From positions 4,158-31,982 of the forward strand of contig JALCCG010000247.1 in assembly GCA_023212695.1 (NCBI GenBank): DNA of 27,825 nt. Direction: 5' to 3'. This DNA is from Sporisorium sorghi (lineage: Eukaryota; Basidiomycota; Ustilaginomycetes; Ustilaginales; Ustilaginaceae). This document shows, piece by piece, positions 16,221 to 25,922 of this stretch; within the stretch, counting starts at the first letter, position 1, and every line of letters starts with the position of its first letter. The notes beneath the pieces were generated by a model. The model saw only the letters and a program-made list of their open reading frames with translations. It did not search any database and was not told where the DNA came from. The position numbers were made by a program, and so were the translations under genes.

Positions 16221-18128
16221 ATGACGGCCTCTCATGGCACAACAATCGGGCATAGTACTCGATCTCGGCGAAACAACGGCGACGATGGCAACAACGATAG
16301 CGGCGTAGAAGTGAATAACGTCGACTCGCGGCGGACGGCGGGCCATGAAGAACAGGAGCATTCCATCGAGCAGGATGACGAGGAGGAAGAAGAGTACGAG
16401 GAAGACTACGACAATGAAGATGGAGACGAGGATGAAGATGGCGACGATGGCGACGGCGATGATGATGAGGAAGACGACGAAGAGGAAGAGGAGGAAGATG
16501 GTGTTGCAGAGGAGGAGGAGGACGAGTCTCCCTTCCGATTCCTCGAGGGACTCGACGCGAATTGGCTGACGGGCAGATCCCTAGCGGCGGACTCAAGATC
16601 CACGACCTACGCCGATCCTTCCGGTGGAACCCGTCGCTCACCTACAGATAGTGCGGACGATGCGGAGTTTTACGGCGCCATGATCCAGATGCTCACGCAC
16701 GTCTTGGGATCGTCGGATTCCATCACATGGCCGAATCAAGCAACGCCAGGATCGCAGCTTGCGCCCTCACCCTTTGCTCCTCCATACAGCAGCCCAGCGC
16801 ATACTCCGAGCCACGCAACACCCGCCTTCGCAGCTTCTTCGAGGTCGGTCATCGGCAGCCACGGCGCGAGCAGCAGCAGCAACAAGAACAAGGGGAACAA
16901 GTCGGAGCTGTCGGCGCTGCAGCCCATGATTCAGGCGCTCATCGCGCGACTCGGAAAGGATCATCAGCTACCACGCCGGCCGGTAGGCGAGCAAGACCTT
17001 ACCGCGCTTCTACAAACCCTGATGCAGCAGCAGCAGCGACAGCAAGATCAGCAGGCCACCAAAGGCGCTGCGCCTCGACCGACCACTTCGCTTTCCGCTT
17101 CCAACTATGACTATGCCAGACAAGGCTCGATAGCGCAGATGCCTTCCGGCCTCACTCCTCAGCCCTTCACCGACGCCGAGGCTCCGTTCGACCTCTCTGC
17201 GAGCCACAGGCATGTACCGCTTCACTTTGCGGATCTCGACTTTGAGGATGAGGATGAAGACGATCCGGACTTCAATCCTGATCTGAATCCAGATCTTCCG
17301 CTGCCATCCGCTTGGTCGATGGCGGTGCGTGATGTGGTAGCATCCGAGGAATCCCGAGCCGCTGCTGCAGCTGCAGCTGTTGCGGCTTCTCATTCAGGCA
17401 CACCGTCTGGCGCTCAAACACCCGCAGACATGCTTCGACCTGACTCGTACAGGGGAGGTCATCCGCAATCGACCACCCGCTCAGCCATGCCTTCGCCACT
17501 GGGAGACGGTGAGGGACGTCGACCGTCGTTTGAGCAACCCTCTGCACGATCTTCCATGTACGACTCCTTCGCACAAGCTTCGACCTCGGCTCCATCAGCA
17601 TCCGCTCCTCCTGCGCACCCGACCCCATTTCGGGACGATACTCGGCGGTCTTCGACGAGACATGCGACCCCTCCTCCGCCTTCCGCATCGACTGACGTGC
17701 AAGCTACAGCCTCCTCAGATGTTCTGTTCTCGCCATCAGGCAGACCGATCCGAGCCTCGCGCAAACGGCCAGGCTCGCCATCATCCGCATCTCAGTCAAG
17801 GCAAACGTACCCTGACCTGGCAGCCACGTCGACGGCGTCTCGACAAGAAGAAGCCGCTGCGGAACAGAGCGCGCCTCGCAAGAGAGGCAGAAAGCCCGTT
17901 CTGGAGCCAGGAGAAGCACAGCGTCGTCGCGCACAACGCAACGTCGAGTATCAGCGCATGCGACGCCAGGTCAAAAAGGCGGAAGAATCCGAGCAGAGCG
18001 AGGCGGTGCTCGAGCTCAAAGCCGAAGTCAAGATGCTTCGTGCGGAACTGGAGAGGCTGCGGGACGAAAACGCGATGTTGCGCGCACAGCGTGAGCTCGA
18101 CCGATTGCAGCGTTCGAGTCGTGGTTGA
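16221..18128 (+). CDS. bZIP-like transcription factor with acidic N-terminal domain
   Basis: 635-aa predicted nuclear DNA-binding protein. Residues 43-103 are almost entirely Glu/Asp. The middle is disordered (Ser/Pro/Ala/Gln-rich, a short Gln run near 271-285 and an Ala run near 385). The C-terminus holds a basic region QRRRAQRNVEYQRMRR (567-582) with the bZIP N-x7-R signature (N574, R582). A zipper follows with L599, L606, L613 and L620 exactly in the N-x7-R-x9-L register, but the first heptad position (592) is Gln. The core NxxYQRMRR differs from the usual NxxAAxxSR, so target-site preference is not predictable. The start is the ATG at 16221; the frame is open without an intron to the stop at 18128. 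It could be an activator, given the acidic tract. The next gene downstream is another regulator on the same strand. Confidence 0.88.
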   Translation: MTASHGTTIGHSTRSRRNNGDDGNNDSGVEVNNVDSRRTAGHEEQEHSIEQDDEEEEEYEEDYDNEDGDEDEDGDDGDGDDDEEDDEEEEEEDGVAEEEEDESPFRFLEGLDANWLTGRSLAADSRSTTYADPSGGTRRSPTDSADDAEFYGAMIQMLTHVLGSSDSITWPNQATPGSQLAPSPFAPPYSSPAHTPSHATPAFAASSRSVIGSHGASSSSNKNKGNKSELSALQPMIQALIARLGKDHQLPRRPVGEQDLTALLQTLMQQQQRQQDQQATKGAAPRPTTSLSASNYDYARQGSIAQMPSGLTPQPFTDAEAPFDLSASHRHVPLHFADLDFEDEDEDDPDFNPDLNPDLPLPSAWSMAVRDVVASEESRAAAAAAAVAASHSGTPSGAQTPADMLRPDSYRGGHPQSTTRSAMPSPLGDGEGRRPSFEQPSARSSMYDSFAQASTSAPSASAPPAHPTPFRDDTRRSSTRHATPPPPSASTDVQATASSDVLFSPSGRPIRASRKRPGSPSSASQSRQTYPDLAATSTASRQEEAAAEQSAPRKRGRKPVLEPGEAQRRRAQRNVEYQRMRRQVKKAEESEQSEAVLELKAEVKMLRAELERLRDENAMLRAQRELDRLQRSSRG

Positions 18129-18490
18129 AGTGCAAAGTTGATGGGAACGGCGGCGACCACGGCCGTGCATTCTAAATATACCCTTTTCGAGCCTTCAGAA
18201 CAGTCAGCATCTCCGGAAAGCATGCTAGTCGTTTTACCCGAGACGACCCTGAGGACTCGATTATCTTATGGCCTGATCCGAGTGAGCCGAGCAGGAAAGA
18301 AAGGGTTGATGCGAAATGCAAGCTGCCGGCTGTTGCGGATTGCAGATCGGAAGTCTAATTTAGCTTGCACGCTCAAAGAGTAACAAATGAGCTCTCGACG
18401 TCGTCTCGTTGTTTCTCCCTTCATCACCACCATCCTCCCCCTCTCCCTCTTTTGCTTGCTTGGCGTCCCTCACGGCGCTTGCGGCTTATC
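18129..18490. promoter_or_regulatory. Intergenic/leader of the Zn2Cys6 factor with overlapping upstream ATG
   Basis: 362 bp. The second half is a CT-rich leader. An ATG at 18387 opens a 73-codon frame that ends at 18608, overlapping the main start at 18491 in another frame. If it is in the mRNA it would reduce initiation at the main ATG. No other gene is seen. Confidence 0.45.
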
Positions 18491-21400
18491 ATGCCGCCCA
18501 AAGCAAAGCCTCCACGCTCCGATCACGCACCTTCCGCATCTCCGGCCTCTGCCTCATCGCCACCACGGCTGGCCGGCACCTCGCGCGATCCATCCTCCAC
18601 ATCGTTAGGTTCTTTGCCCCAGATCGAAGTCAAGCCGCAGAAGGCTTGCGTGCTTTGCCGCCGATCCAAGGTCAAGTGTATCCACGACGGAGCACCTCCC
18701 TGCAAGCGATGCAGGGATACCCATCAAGAAGCGCAATGCAAGTTTCGACTTCGAGCGGACGATGAGACGTGGCGCGAGCGCACCGACGAGGTACTGAGTC
18801 GGCTCGGAGATAGCGTAGACTGGCTTGTACAGCAGCAGCGACAGCAACAGCAACAGCAGCAGCGACAGCACCAGCACCAACAGCAGCAGCAACATCAGCA
18901 ACAGCAGCAAATCGTGCGAGAGCGGTCTGATACGACAGCGTCGAGTACATCTTCGATGTCCGCACTTTCGCCACGAAAGCCCCACCGCGCCAGTCTCTAT
19001 CGACCACCTCCGCCTCCGCCTCCCGGGAGAGGACCAGGCGTCAGTGTGTGGCACGCACATCCGCATCCTTCCGCCTTGCCTGGCGATCATATACCCCCAC
19101 ATTCCGATCCTGCGATGCATCACAATGGCCAAGCGCCTTACGGTCGTCCGTCGTTCACGACCTATCTTGGCTTTGATGGCGCTGCTGGCCTGCTTAGCCC
19201 AGGCGATTCGCACGCTCGATCTGCTCCTTCGCCGTCGTCTTCGTCCGCTGCCGCTAGCAGACATCACCGTGCTCATTCTGCATCGCAAACCTTCCGACCC
19301 TTGCACAACCCTCATCCGCCTTCGTCGTTCCCTTCCTCGTCGACACATCCGCCTCCAATGACAGAGACCAAGCCATTTGCGGCTCCGATCTCGGCGCCGC
19401 ATCTTGCAGCATCGCACTATGCTCCTTCTTCTGGGCCCGCGACCCTCCCGAATCCCGTTCAGCCGTCTCCCGCTAAGTACTCTGTGCCAACGCCTGCGCT
19501 CGAGCCGGGTCAAAGCCGACCTTCTTCGATCGTGTATGCCGCACAATGGCCGCTCAGCAATACAGCGCAGTCCAGCAGATTGCACGCAAGCCCTGCTACG
19601 ACCAAGGCGACCTCACCGTACGCGCGACCGTCCCACTTCATCGGGCGCAACGATCCGCGACTGACGGTGATCTCGATGGGTCTCGTTTCGATGGATCAAG
19701 CGCGACATCTGTTCAAGTTCTTTGCGCGCTACCTGCAGCCGCACTGCTTTGGCTTTCCAGCTTACCCAGCCAACGAACACATGACGCCGCTCATCATCGC
19801 GTGCATCCTGATGGTGTCGTCGATGCACGAGCCCAACACGCGCCACTTCTTCGAACGCTTTCGTCATGAAGCCTTTTCGTCTCCGCTCATCCTCGATCAG
19901 CCGATCGATCGGCATGCTCCGCTTGATCCAGAGCTGGGTATCGGCGTGGAAGAGATCACGGGTGCTTGCATCGCAGCTTGCTGGCTGGGCGGTCAGACGG
20001 CGCTCTCGATCGCCCGCCTGGCTCGATACTGGGCCATCGGATATCTCGAACACTTTGAGGTGCGGTCCGCCCAGACTCTGGGCGAATGGATGACGATCCT
20101 TCCGCCTTTCCGCCAGATCGACCTGGTGGGCAAACTGCGCATCTGGCTCATGTCGTACATCACCGAAGCGCAACAGGCCGTCATCAACGACCAGCCGAGT
20201 CTGTTCCCCGAGAGTCAACCAGCGCACTACTGTCAGGGCCTGCTGAACGCTAGCAGCCACAGTGCAGAGCTGACCGAGACGTTTGCCCACGACGAGGGCA
20301 GCAATAAGGCCTCGGAGGCAGCAAACAATATGGACGGCACTCCCAAGTCGAACCACTCGCACTCGTCTGCTGTGCCGCCTGCGCCCAACGACGGCGCGGG
20401 CGGGATCGGCTCGTTTACGTCGGATCGGCAGCTGGTTGCGCACGCGAGGATGATGTCGATCCTGCTTGCTGCTCAGGATCTGCATCGCTCGGCACGTGCC
20501 GCTGCGACGTCCGCCAAGCCGACCCCGACGGATCCGGCCTCGTCGCGACATGGACAGGAGCCGAGGGCGTTCGAGGCGTCTCACATGGTCGAGCGATGGC
20601 GAGAGTGGCTCGAGGAGCTCAACCGCTGGCGCCTGCTCACTTCGCAGCATTCCGATTTGTCAGACAACTCGCTCGAGTCGATCGATCTGTCTCTGCTGTA
20701 CCACCTCTCACGCACGTATCTAGCTTCGCATCCGCTGGAACCGGAGCTGGGCATTCTGGACGAGACCCAAAACGCACTGCGCGCGGCTTCGAACGCCAAC
20801 CCGCCCGACTTTTCGCGCTTGGCGATCGCGCAGCTGCGCACCATCTCGACGGCGAAACACTCTGCGCTGTTTGCGCTCAAGCTGGCCACGACCGAGTTTG
20901 GCGAGAAGCTGTCGTACCTGCCGCAGTTCTATCATTGGTTGTTGGGCCATGCGGCGGGGTTGTTGTTGCTGTTGGTGCAGCGGAGAGAGGTGTTTCTCAT
21001 GGCCAAGGAGGCCGAGTCGTTGCTGGAGGTGACGGAGAAGTTTGTGCAGCTATACGTGTTCCGCATCACCAGCCACTCTTTGCATTCCGCAGCGGGCGAC
21101 AACGGTCTCAGCTCGAGCTCGCAGCGCAATGAGCGGGAGCGAGTAGGCATCAAGCGATCCGCTTCGGACGCCGAGCTGGCTGAGAGCAACGAGGATCACG
21201 AGCGTCGTAAGCATCAGAGCGGACCGGGCGCGGATGGCGGCAGCAGCGGCGATGCGCTCGACTTCCATTGGCCCTTTATGTCGGGCTTCCCTACGTCGAC
21301 GCAGCCCCAAAATGGTGCCTCTGCCGCAAGTGGTGGTGGGAACGGCGCTCAGAGCACAGCCGGCTCGGGTGGCGTGGCCAGCATGTCGACGTCGACATCG

Positions 21401-21541
21401 CCGTCGAATCCGATGCAGCAGCAGCAGCTGAATCACGGCAACCCAGCGGAGAAGCATCCGGCGCTAGCCAACGCGCAGGCTCTGGCTCGCACGTTGTACC
21501 TGGTCAAGATGCAGGTGCAGTCTCTCGATGTACAGCTTTAA
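18491..21541 (+). CDS. Zn(II)2Cys6 fungal transcription factor
   Basis: 1016-aa predicted nuclear regulator. The binuclear zinc cluster is complete: C53-x2-C56-x6-C63-x7-C71-x2-C74-x8-C83, with basic residues between the second and third Cys (RRSKVK). A short helical linker (about 90-112) leads into a Gln-rich tract (about 113-140, QQQRQQQQQ type). A long Pro/Ser/His-rich disordered region follows. From about 395 to 600 there is a fungal-specific transcription-factor 'middle homology' type region (FARYLQPHCFGFPAYPANEH, ITGACIAACWLGGQTALSIA), with further helical segments to about 880 and a Ser/Gly-rich tail. No inducer or target can be named. The start is the ATG at 18491 (MPPKAKPPRSD); the open frame upstream lacks an ATG. 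It converges on FRG1 with only 69 nt between stop codons. Confidence 0.95.
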   Translation: MPPKAKPPRSDHAPSASPASASSPPRLAGTSRDPSSTSLGSLPQIEVKPQKACVLCRRSKVKCIHDGAPPCKRCRDTHQEAQCKFRLRADDETWRERTDEVLSRLGDSVDWLVQQQRQQQQQQQRQHQHQQQQQHQQQQQIVRERSDTTASSTSSMSALSPRKPHRASLYRPPPPPPPGRGPGVSVWHAHPHPSALPGDHIPPHSDPAMHHNGQAPYGRPSFTTYLGFDGAAGLLSPGDSHARSAPSPSSSSAAASRHHRAHSASQTFRPLHNPHPPSSFPSSSTHPPPMTETKPFAAPISAPHLAASHYAPSSGPATLPNPVQPSPAKYSVPTPALEPGQSRPSSIVYAAQWPLSNTAQSSRLHASPATTKATSPYARPSHFIGRNDPRLTVISMGLVSMDQARHLFKFFARYLQPHCFGFPAYPANEHMTPLIIACILMVSSMHEPNTRHFFERFRHEAFSSPLILDQPIDRHAPLDPELGIGVEEITGACIAACWLGGQTALSIARLARYWAIGYLEHFEVRSAQTLGEWMTILPPFRQIDLVGKLRIWLMSYITEAQQAVINDQPSLFPESQPAHYCQGLLNASSHSAELTETFAHDEGSNKASEAANNMDGTPKSNHSHSSAVPPAPNDGAGGIGSFTSDRQLVAHARMMSILLAAQDLHRSARAAATSAKPTPTDPASSRHGQEPRAFEASHMVERWREWLEELNRWRLLTSQHSDLSDNSLESIDLSLLYHLSRTYLASHPLEPELGILDETQNALRAASNANPPDFSRLAIAQLRTISTAKHSALFALKLATTEFGEKLSYLPQFYHWLLGHAAGLLLLLVQRREVFLMAKEAESLLEVTEKFVQLYVFRITSHSLHSAAGDNGLSSSSQRNERERVGIKRSASDAELAESNEDHERRKHQSGPGADGGSSGDALDFHWPFMSGFPTSTQPQNGASAASGGGNGAQSTAGSGGVASMSTSTSPSNPMQQQQLNHGNPAEKHPALANAQALARTLYLVKMQVQSLDVQL
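18830..18912 (+). repeat. CAG/CAA repeat encoding a poly-Gln tract
   Basis: Imperfect trinucleotide array in the Zn2Cys6 gene, interrupted by CGA and CAC codons, encoding Gln with occasional Arg and His. Length variation between strains is likely. Confidence 0.85.
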
Positions 21542-21610
21542 TACTACACGCACGAATCCCATTAATCGTAACAGTCTATCAAGAAGTCTTTGCAATGGCA
21601 TCATTGAAGC

Positions 21611-22642
21611 TTAGGCATACTTGTCGCTCTTGAGCTTGCTTCGGCGGTCGAGCATCTCTTCGGCGAGTCTTCCTTCTTTTTCAGCTTTGCGGAGCGCTCT
21701 GCGCTCCTCCTTGGACAGACTCGAGCTGTAGTTGGAGGGGATATACTGCGAGCCTGCGCGAGATCTAAACGTCTGCAGCTCTTGGGCGACGATCTGATCT
21801 CGTGTGCCGAGTTGCACGGCGGTTGGATCGTTCGCTTTGGTTTGTAGTGAAGGTTTTGCATCGGCTGAATGACGTGCAGCGTGACGATGCTTCCACTGGA
21901 CTCTGAGCGTCCATTGTGCTTCTGGGTCTGTCGGGTCGCAGTCGGCACGGACGATGGTCTTGCCGCCTGCGACCTGGTCGAGACCAAGATAGAGGCCGTG
22001 CACAGAGCGCAACTTCCACACGCCGCGATCGGAAGGCTCGAGTATCCACTCCTCTTGCGGCCCTCTCGCTTCCATGGATGCACGGAGGAGACCGGACTTA
22101 TCTGCGCCCAGGAACTTGCCCTCTGCGCTCTTGAAGGTGAAGCGCGTAGGAGAGGAGCTGCCGGGAACTTTGGTTGCGACCCAGACTTGATACACCGATG
22201 TCGGAACCAGATTCGTGGCGCTACTCGACGATGAAGCTGGTACGATTTCGGCGCCCTCGAGCTCTTCCGCTAGTTTGGGATCGGATGCGAGCAGACCAGC
22301 GCGGTCGTCGAACGCGCTCTCGTCGGTGCTCGGAAGCACAACCGCCGCCTCGACACTCTGCAGCGTAGGCTGGAACGCCACGCAATGTGACGGAGCATCC
22401 GACTGCTGCTGATGAAAGAGGAAGCAGGGCCCATTTAAATCCTGCTCAGTCTCTACGCCGACCCAGGCCTGCTCGTCACCGCCGACATCTTCGACGACGG
22501 AAGCATCGCCGGCTTTGCGCTTGCGGGAAGAGCTCGAGGACGACTCGGCATGGGCGGCGTGCTTGTCCGTGCGTTTGCGCTTTTTGATGGGCTTGTCGCC
22601 TTTGAAGCTGAGTCGCAGGCTTTTCGTCTTGGGTGTGCTCAT
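21611..22642 (-). CDS. FRG1: FRG1 family protein (beta-trefoil RNA/actin-associated nuclear protein)
   Basis: 343 aa. FRG1 is a conserved nuclear/nucleolar protein linked in animals to pre-mRNA splicing complexes, RNA binding and F-actin bundling. Here the N-terminus has the family's basic start (KSLRLSFKGDKPIKKRKR, 7-24). A fascin-like beta-trefoil follows, with its most conserved part at 168-222: FKSAEGKFLGADKSGLL, then GPQEEW, then the LRSVHGLYLGL strand. The C-terminal signature LDRRSKLKSDKYA (331-343) closely resembles the end of animal FRG1. It is longer than human FRG1 (about 258 aa), mainly through Ser-rich and acidic insertions at about 35-60 and 100-145. The ATG at 22642 gives the family N-terminus. 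It shares a 238-bp divergent promoter with the UIM protein and converges on the Zn2Cys6 gene. Confidence 0.93.
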   Translation of the reverse strand: MSTPKTKSLRLSFKGDKPIKKRKRTDKHAAHAESSSSSSRKRKAGDASVVEDVGGDEQAWVGVETEQDLNGPCFLFHQQQSDAPSHCVAFQPTLQSVEAAVVLPSTDESAFDDRAGLLASDPKLAEELEGAEIVPASSSSSATNLVPTSVYQVWVATKVPGSSSPTRFTFKSAEGKFLGADKSGLLRASMEARGPQEEWILEPSDRGVWKLRSVHGLYLGLDQVAGGKTIVRADCDPTDPEAQWTLRVQWKHRHAARHSADAKPSLQTKANDPTAVQLGTRDQIVAQELQTFRSRAGSQYIPSNYSSSLSKEERRALRKAEKEGRLAEEMLDRRSKLKSDKYA

Positions 22643-22880
22643 GGTGCTAGAGCTAGCAGTGATGAGAAGGGGTCGAGGTCAAGTGGCTATCAAAAATGAT
22701 TTCGGGATTCGCTCGGCTTACTCTGCTGTTCTCCACATAAGCATTGTCGAGGCGCATTCAACGCGGGAGAGAGCACAGCCTTGAACGTGACTTCGTAGCT
22801 CGAATCCGCAACAAGTTGAGCTACTCCTCCCACTATCTCTGGGAAAGCACGTTCCCACGCTGATCGTCAAGTTGCGCAAC
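22643..22880. promoter_or_regulatory. Divergent promoter between FRG1 and the UIM protein
   Basis: 238 bp between two divergent ATGs, so both core promoters and both 5'UTRs must lie here. No clear TATA box or known operator is recognised. Confidence 0.6.
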
Positions 22881-25800
22881 ATGCATCCCACACCGGCACA
22901 GCCCCATCAACAGCAGGGTCACCGCCAAGTACGATGGCGCTCGGAAGCTCCGTACGCTTCTTCGGCTGGTCCATCGACGACGACGTACGTTCCCCTGCCT
23001 CCTGCTGCACCAGCACTGCCCCCGCCTCGACCCGCTTATCAGCATTCGGCAACCTCGCCGATATCACCCTCGTCGCCAAGACCGTCTCAACTGCCGCGCG
23101 TGCAGAGCGTAGGATCGCCAGTTCCGTACAGCCTGCGACCCCAGCAGCCGCTTTCTCACGTCGCGCCTCCCCATCAGCTGCAAGAGCCGATGCCAGGCCG
23201 TCTGGTGAACCCCTACGAGCAGAGGGAGCACCAGAGGATGTCGTACCATGGTCCACCTCCAGTCGATCATCAACGTCGTCCCAATGCTACACGCCAAAGT
23301 TTCGGTCCCGGCGACCCGCTTTTTGCTGCACATCAAGCAGCAGCAGCAGCATCCCATCCTTCTGGTCCGCCTCCATTGTCACCAAGGCAATACCCTTCGA
23401 TTAGTCCCGCCTCTCCGCCTCTGGCATCAGGACCACTGCAGATGTTAGCATACAGAACCCCCTCCACCTCTAGTGCCCGCTCTCGCAGTGTCGGCAACAA
23501 CGCTTCGATTCCACCCCACGGTGCTCCAGGCCACGACGTCGACGATTGCCTTGGCTGTCGTGCAGAGATGGACGACGCAATCAAGGCGTCCTTGCGCTCC
23601 GCTCAACAGGAGGACGAGAAACGGCAGCGTGAACTCCAAGAGCAGCAAGAGCTTCAGCGAGTCTACGCTGCCAACGTCGAGGAGAACGATCGCCAGCGTC
23701 GTCTCGCTCAGGAAGAAAACCAGCTCTTGCAAAAGGCCATCGAGGATAGTCGCCGTGAAGCAGAGGAGCAGTCACTGCGCGCCAAGCAAAATGAAGAGCT
23801 TCTTCTCGAAGAGTCACGCCAGTATGCGCTCCGCCAGCGCGAGCAGAGCGCTCAAGCCGAGAAGCAGATGCTCGAGGCTGCCAAACTTGCCTCGTCCGAG
23901 CAAGAGGAACAACGACGTCGCGAGCTAGATGCGATGCACGATGCCGAGAAGCGAGCGCTTCAGCTCAGCTTGCAGGAGCAGGAAGAAGAGTGGGCCCGTC
24001 GCGAGAGTGCTGAGCGATCGCTGCTCGAGTTTCTCGATCAGAGAGGCAGTCTGGATTCACTCGCAACGTCGTCGCACTCGTCTTCATCGTCCTCTGCAGC
24101 CAATCATGATCTTGGCGCGGAATACTGGCGCTTCGCGGGCCACGACGAAGCCTATCAGCTCGCACTCCAGATGCAGAGAGCGTCCCTCGCCGACCACAAC
24201 GCTCAGAGCGGACCATCCACGTCACGCACTCGTCGTCCTCTTCCACGTACGCCGGAAGCGCCGGAGCACACCGATGCGATTGGAGCTGCAGGCAAGGGCA
24301 AGAGCAGCGGCATGCCCTCGTCTTCACAACCAGCCACTCCCTACGCTACTACAGAGGACGCACCTCCGGCGTACTCGGAAGCAGCCCAGGCAGGGCCGTC
24401 GAATCCGTCCACGCCGGCGGCTCGCCCACCAGAAAAGGCTTCTTCGGCGCGCTACGATGCTGCTACGCTCGCCAATCTCTCTCGGCCAGTGTTGCAGCAT
24501 CATTCTTCCTCCTCAAGTTCAGCATACAGCCATTCACAGGGCAGCGACGCAACAAGATCACCCAGAGCCAGTTTTGGAGGCGCCTCGCAGCAGTCGTATG
24601 TCTCGCCTCCGTCGACGACTACCGATGAGTCGCCTCCCGCCTCGCACCCTGCGTCGGCTTCGCCGTCAATTCCCCAGCGGGGCAGCTCGCACTCTACGCC
24701 TGCGTCTAAGCGCTTGAGCACTTCCGGCAGCTCCATAGCACCGGAGCAGCGTGGTCAGCGAGCGTTGGCTGGACTGGATTTCGGCTACTGCAGTCTTCCT
24801 TTTGCGGAGAAACTCGACAGAAGCCCTCTTCCGTCCTCGCAATCTACGTCCACGCTCGCGTCCGCATCGTCTGCGTCCACCTCGACGTCGACGTCGACGA
24901 GCAAAGCCCTCTTCCCCGCCACCATCGAGCTCTCCAGCGTCACCAAAAAGTCTGCAAGCGACGCCGGACTTTCGCCGTGCAGCTTCTTTGTGCTTCGCGC
25001 CTACTCGTGGAAGAATCTGCTTCGCGCGCTCGCCTGGTACGGCAACAGTCGGGTCGAGGCAGCGCCCTCCGAGGTGGCGGCGGCCAGCGATCGGCGCTCG
25101 CACTGCCTGCTGCGCGCCGAGGTCGAGTTTGTCACGCCGACGCGCGTGGACATGGGCTTTGGAGGCGTGGGCGAGTATGCGCGCGCTGCACAGAGCATGG
25201 GGAGCATGCCCAAGAACCCAGCGCCTGCGCACGTCGCGCTGTGCCTCTCGCTGCTGCCGCTGTCCGCTTCGAGATCGTCCGGGGAGGCGAGTGCGTGGCT
25301 CAAGTCGGACGAGTACCAGATCGTCAAGCGCGAGTCGAGGCGGTTGGATGCGTGGTACGCTGGCCGCGGGTCGACGCGGAGGCTGATCCAGCTTGCGAGG
25401 CAGCCGCCTGCACTGCCCGTGGTGATGGTGCAGATCGCGCAGCTGCTCCATGCCTCTCATACGTTCAGTGCGGCATGTCCGTCGTCTGGATCGACAGCGA
25501 GACACTCGCCACGCGACCTCCACCACGCCATCGAGCGCCACGACCAGGGCTTTGTGCGCAAGCACCAGGCCATGCTCTCCGCCGGAAACGCCCTCGCTGC
25601 ACAGCCTAGCACGGGGACGCCGAACGGCCAAAACCCGCGCCTCAGCATGCAGGGCCCCAGCCGCACCTCTCTCTCCGCCGACGACCATGATGACGACGAC
25701 GATGGCGAGGGCGATGATGACGACGAAGAGGTCGATCTGAACGATTTCGGTTTGCTGGCGGATGGATCGTTCGACGCGCAGGACAAGGTGCTGATGGGCA

Positions 25801-25922
25801 AGAGGCAGAGGCTCAAGGCCAAAGTCAAGAGGCGGCTGGCAAAGCGCAACCCGGACGGGAGGGTGGTCGATGAAGATCTGGCGACTTGGATCACGCCGTT
25901 TGATCTGTCCCAGCATGGGTAG
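22881..25922 (+). CDS. Multi-UIM, PPxY-containing protein of unknown function
   Basis: 1013-aa predicted cytoplasmic protein. The first 220 residues are Pro/Gln/Ser-rich and disordered. A CLGC pair (C223, C226) precedes a charged helical region (about 228-400) with ubiquitin-interacting motifs: D231-D-A-I-K-A-S237, A286-I-E-D-S290-R-R-E293 and A359-L-Q-L-S363-L-Q-E366. The last two fit the UIM core A-hydrophobic-x-x-S-x-x-E exactly. A PPAY motif (495-498) could bind WW domains of Rsp5/Nedd4-type ubiquitin ligases. A globular C-terminal part (about 630-1013) includes SPCSFFVLRAYSWKNLLRAL, an acidic run and a basic segment before the end TPFDLSQHG. I do not recognise this part. There is no ENTH, VHS or arrestin domain. 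A role as ubiquitin adaptor or in endocytic sorting is inferred. The start is the ATG at 22881; the codon nine bases upstream is TTG. Confidence 0.9.
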   Translation: MHPTPAQPHQQQGHRQVRWRSEAPYASSAGPSTTTYVPLPPAAPALPPPRPAYQHSATSPISPSSPRPSQLPRVQSVGSPVPYSLRPQQPLSHVAPPHQLQEPMPGRLVNPYEQREHQRMSYHGPPPVDHQRRPNATRQSFGPGDPLFAAHQAAAAASHPSGPPPLSPRQYPSISPASPPLASGPLQMLAYRTPSTSSARSRSVGNNASIPPHGAPGHDVDDCLGCRAEMDDAIKASLRSAQQEDEKRQRELQEQQELQRVYAANVEENDRQRRLAQEENQLLQKAIEDSRREAEEQSLRAKQNEELLLEESRQYALRQREQSAQAEKQMLEAAKLASSEQEEQRRRELDAMHDAEKRALQLSLQEQEEEWARRESAERSLLEFLDQRGSLDSLATSSHSSSSSSAANHDLGAEYWRFAGHDEAYQLALQMQRASLADHNAQSGPSTSRTRRPLPRTPEAPEHTDAIGAAGKGKSSGMPSSSQPATPYATTEDAPPAYSEAAQAGPSNPSTPAARPPEKASSARYDAATLANLSRPVLQHHSSSSSSAYSHSQGSDATRSPRASFGGASQQSYVSPPSTTTDESPPASHPASASPSIPQRGSSHSTPASKRLSTSGSSIAPEQRGQRALAGLDFGYCSLPFAEKLDRSPLPSSQSTSTLASASSASTSTSTSTSKALFPATIELSSVTKKSASDAGLSPCSFFVLRAYSWKNLLRALAWYGNSRVEAAPSEVAAASDRRSHCLLRAEVEFVTPTRVDMGFGGVGEYARAAQSMGSMPKNPAPAHVALCLSLLPLSASRSSGEASAWLKSDEYQIVKRESRRLDAWYAGRGSTRRLIQLARQPPALPVVMVQIAQLLHASHTFSAACPSSGSTARHSPRDLHHAIERHDQGFVRKHQAMLSAGNALAAQPSTGTPNGQNPRLSMQGPSRTSLSADDHDDDDDGEGDDDDEEVDLNDFGLLADGSFDAQDKVLMGKRQRLKAKVKRRLAKRNPDGRVVDEDLATWITPFDLSQHG

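Noticed and set aside
19613..20650. 345-codon minus-strand frame inside the Zn2Cys6 gene
   Set aside because: Arg/His/Leu-rich complement of the clearly coding plus strand.
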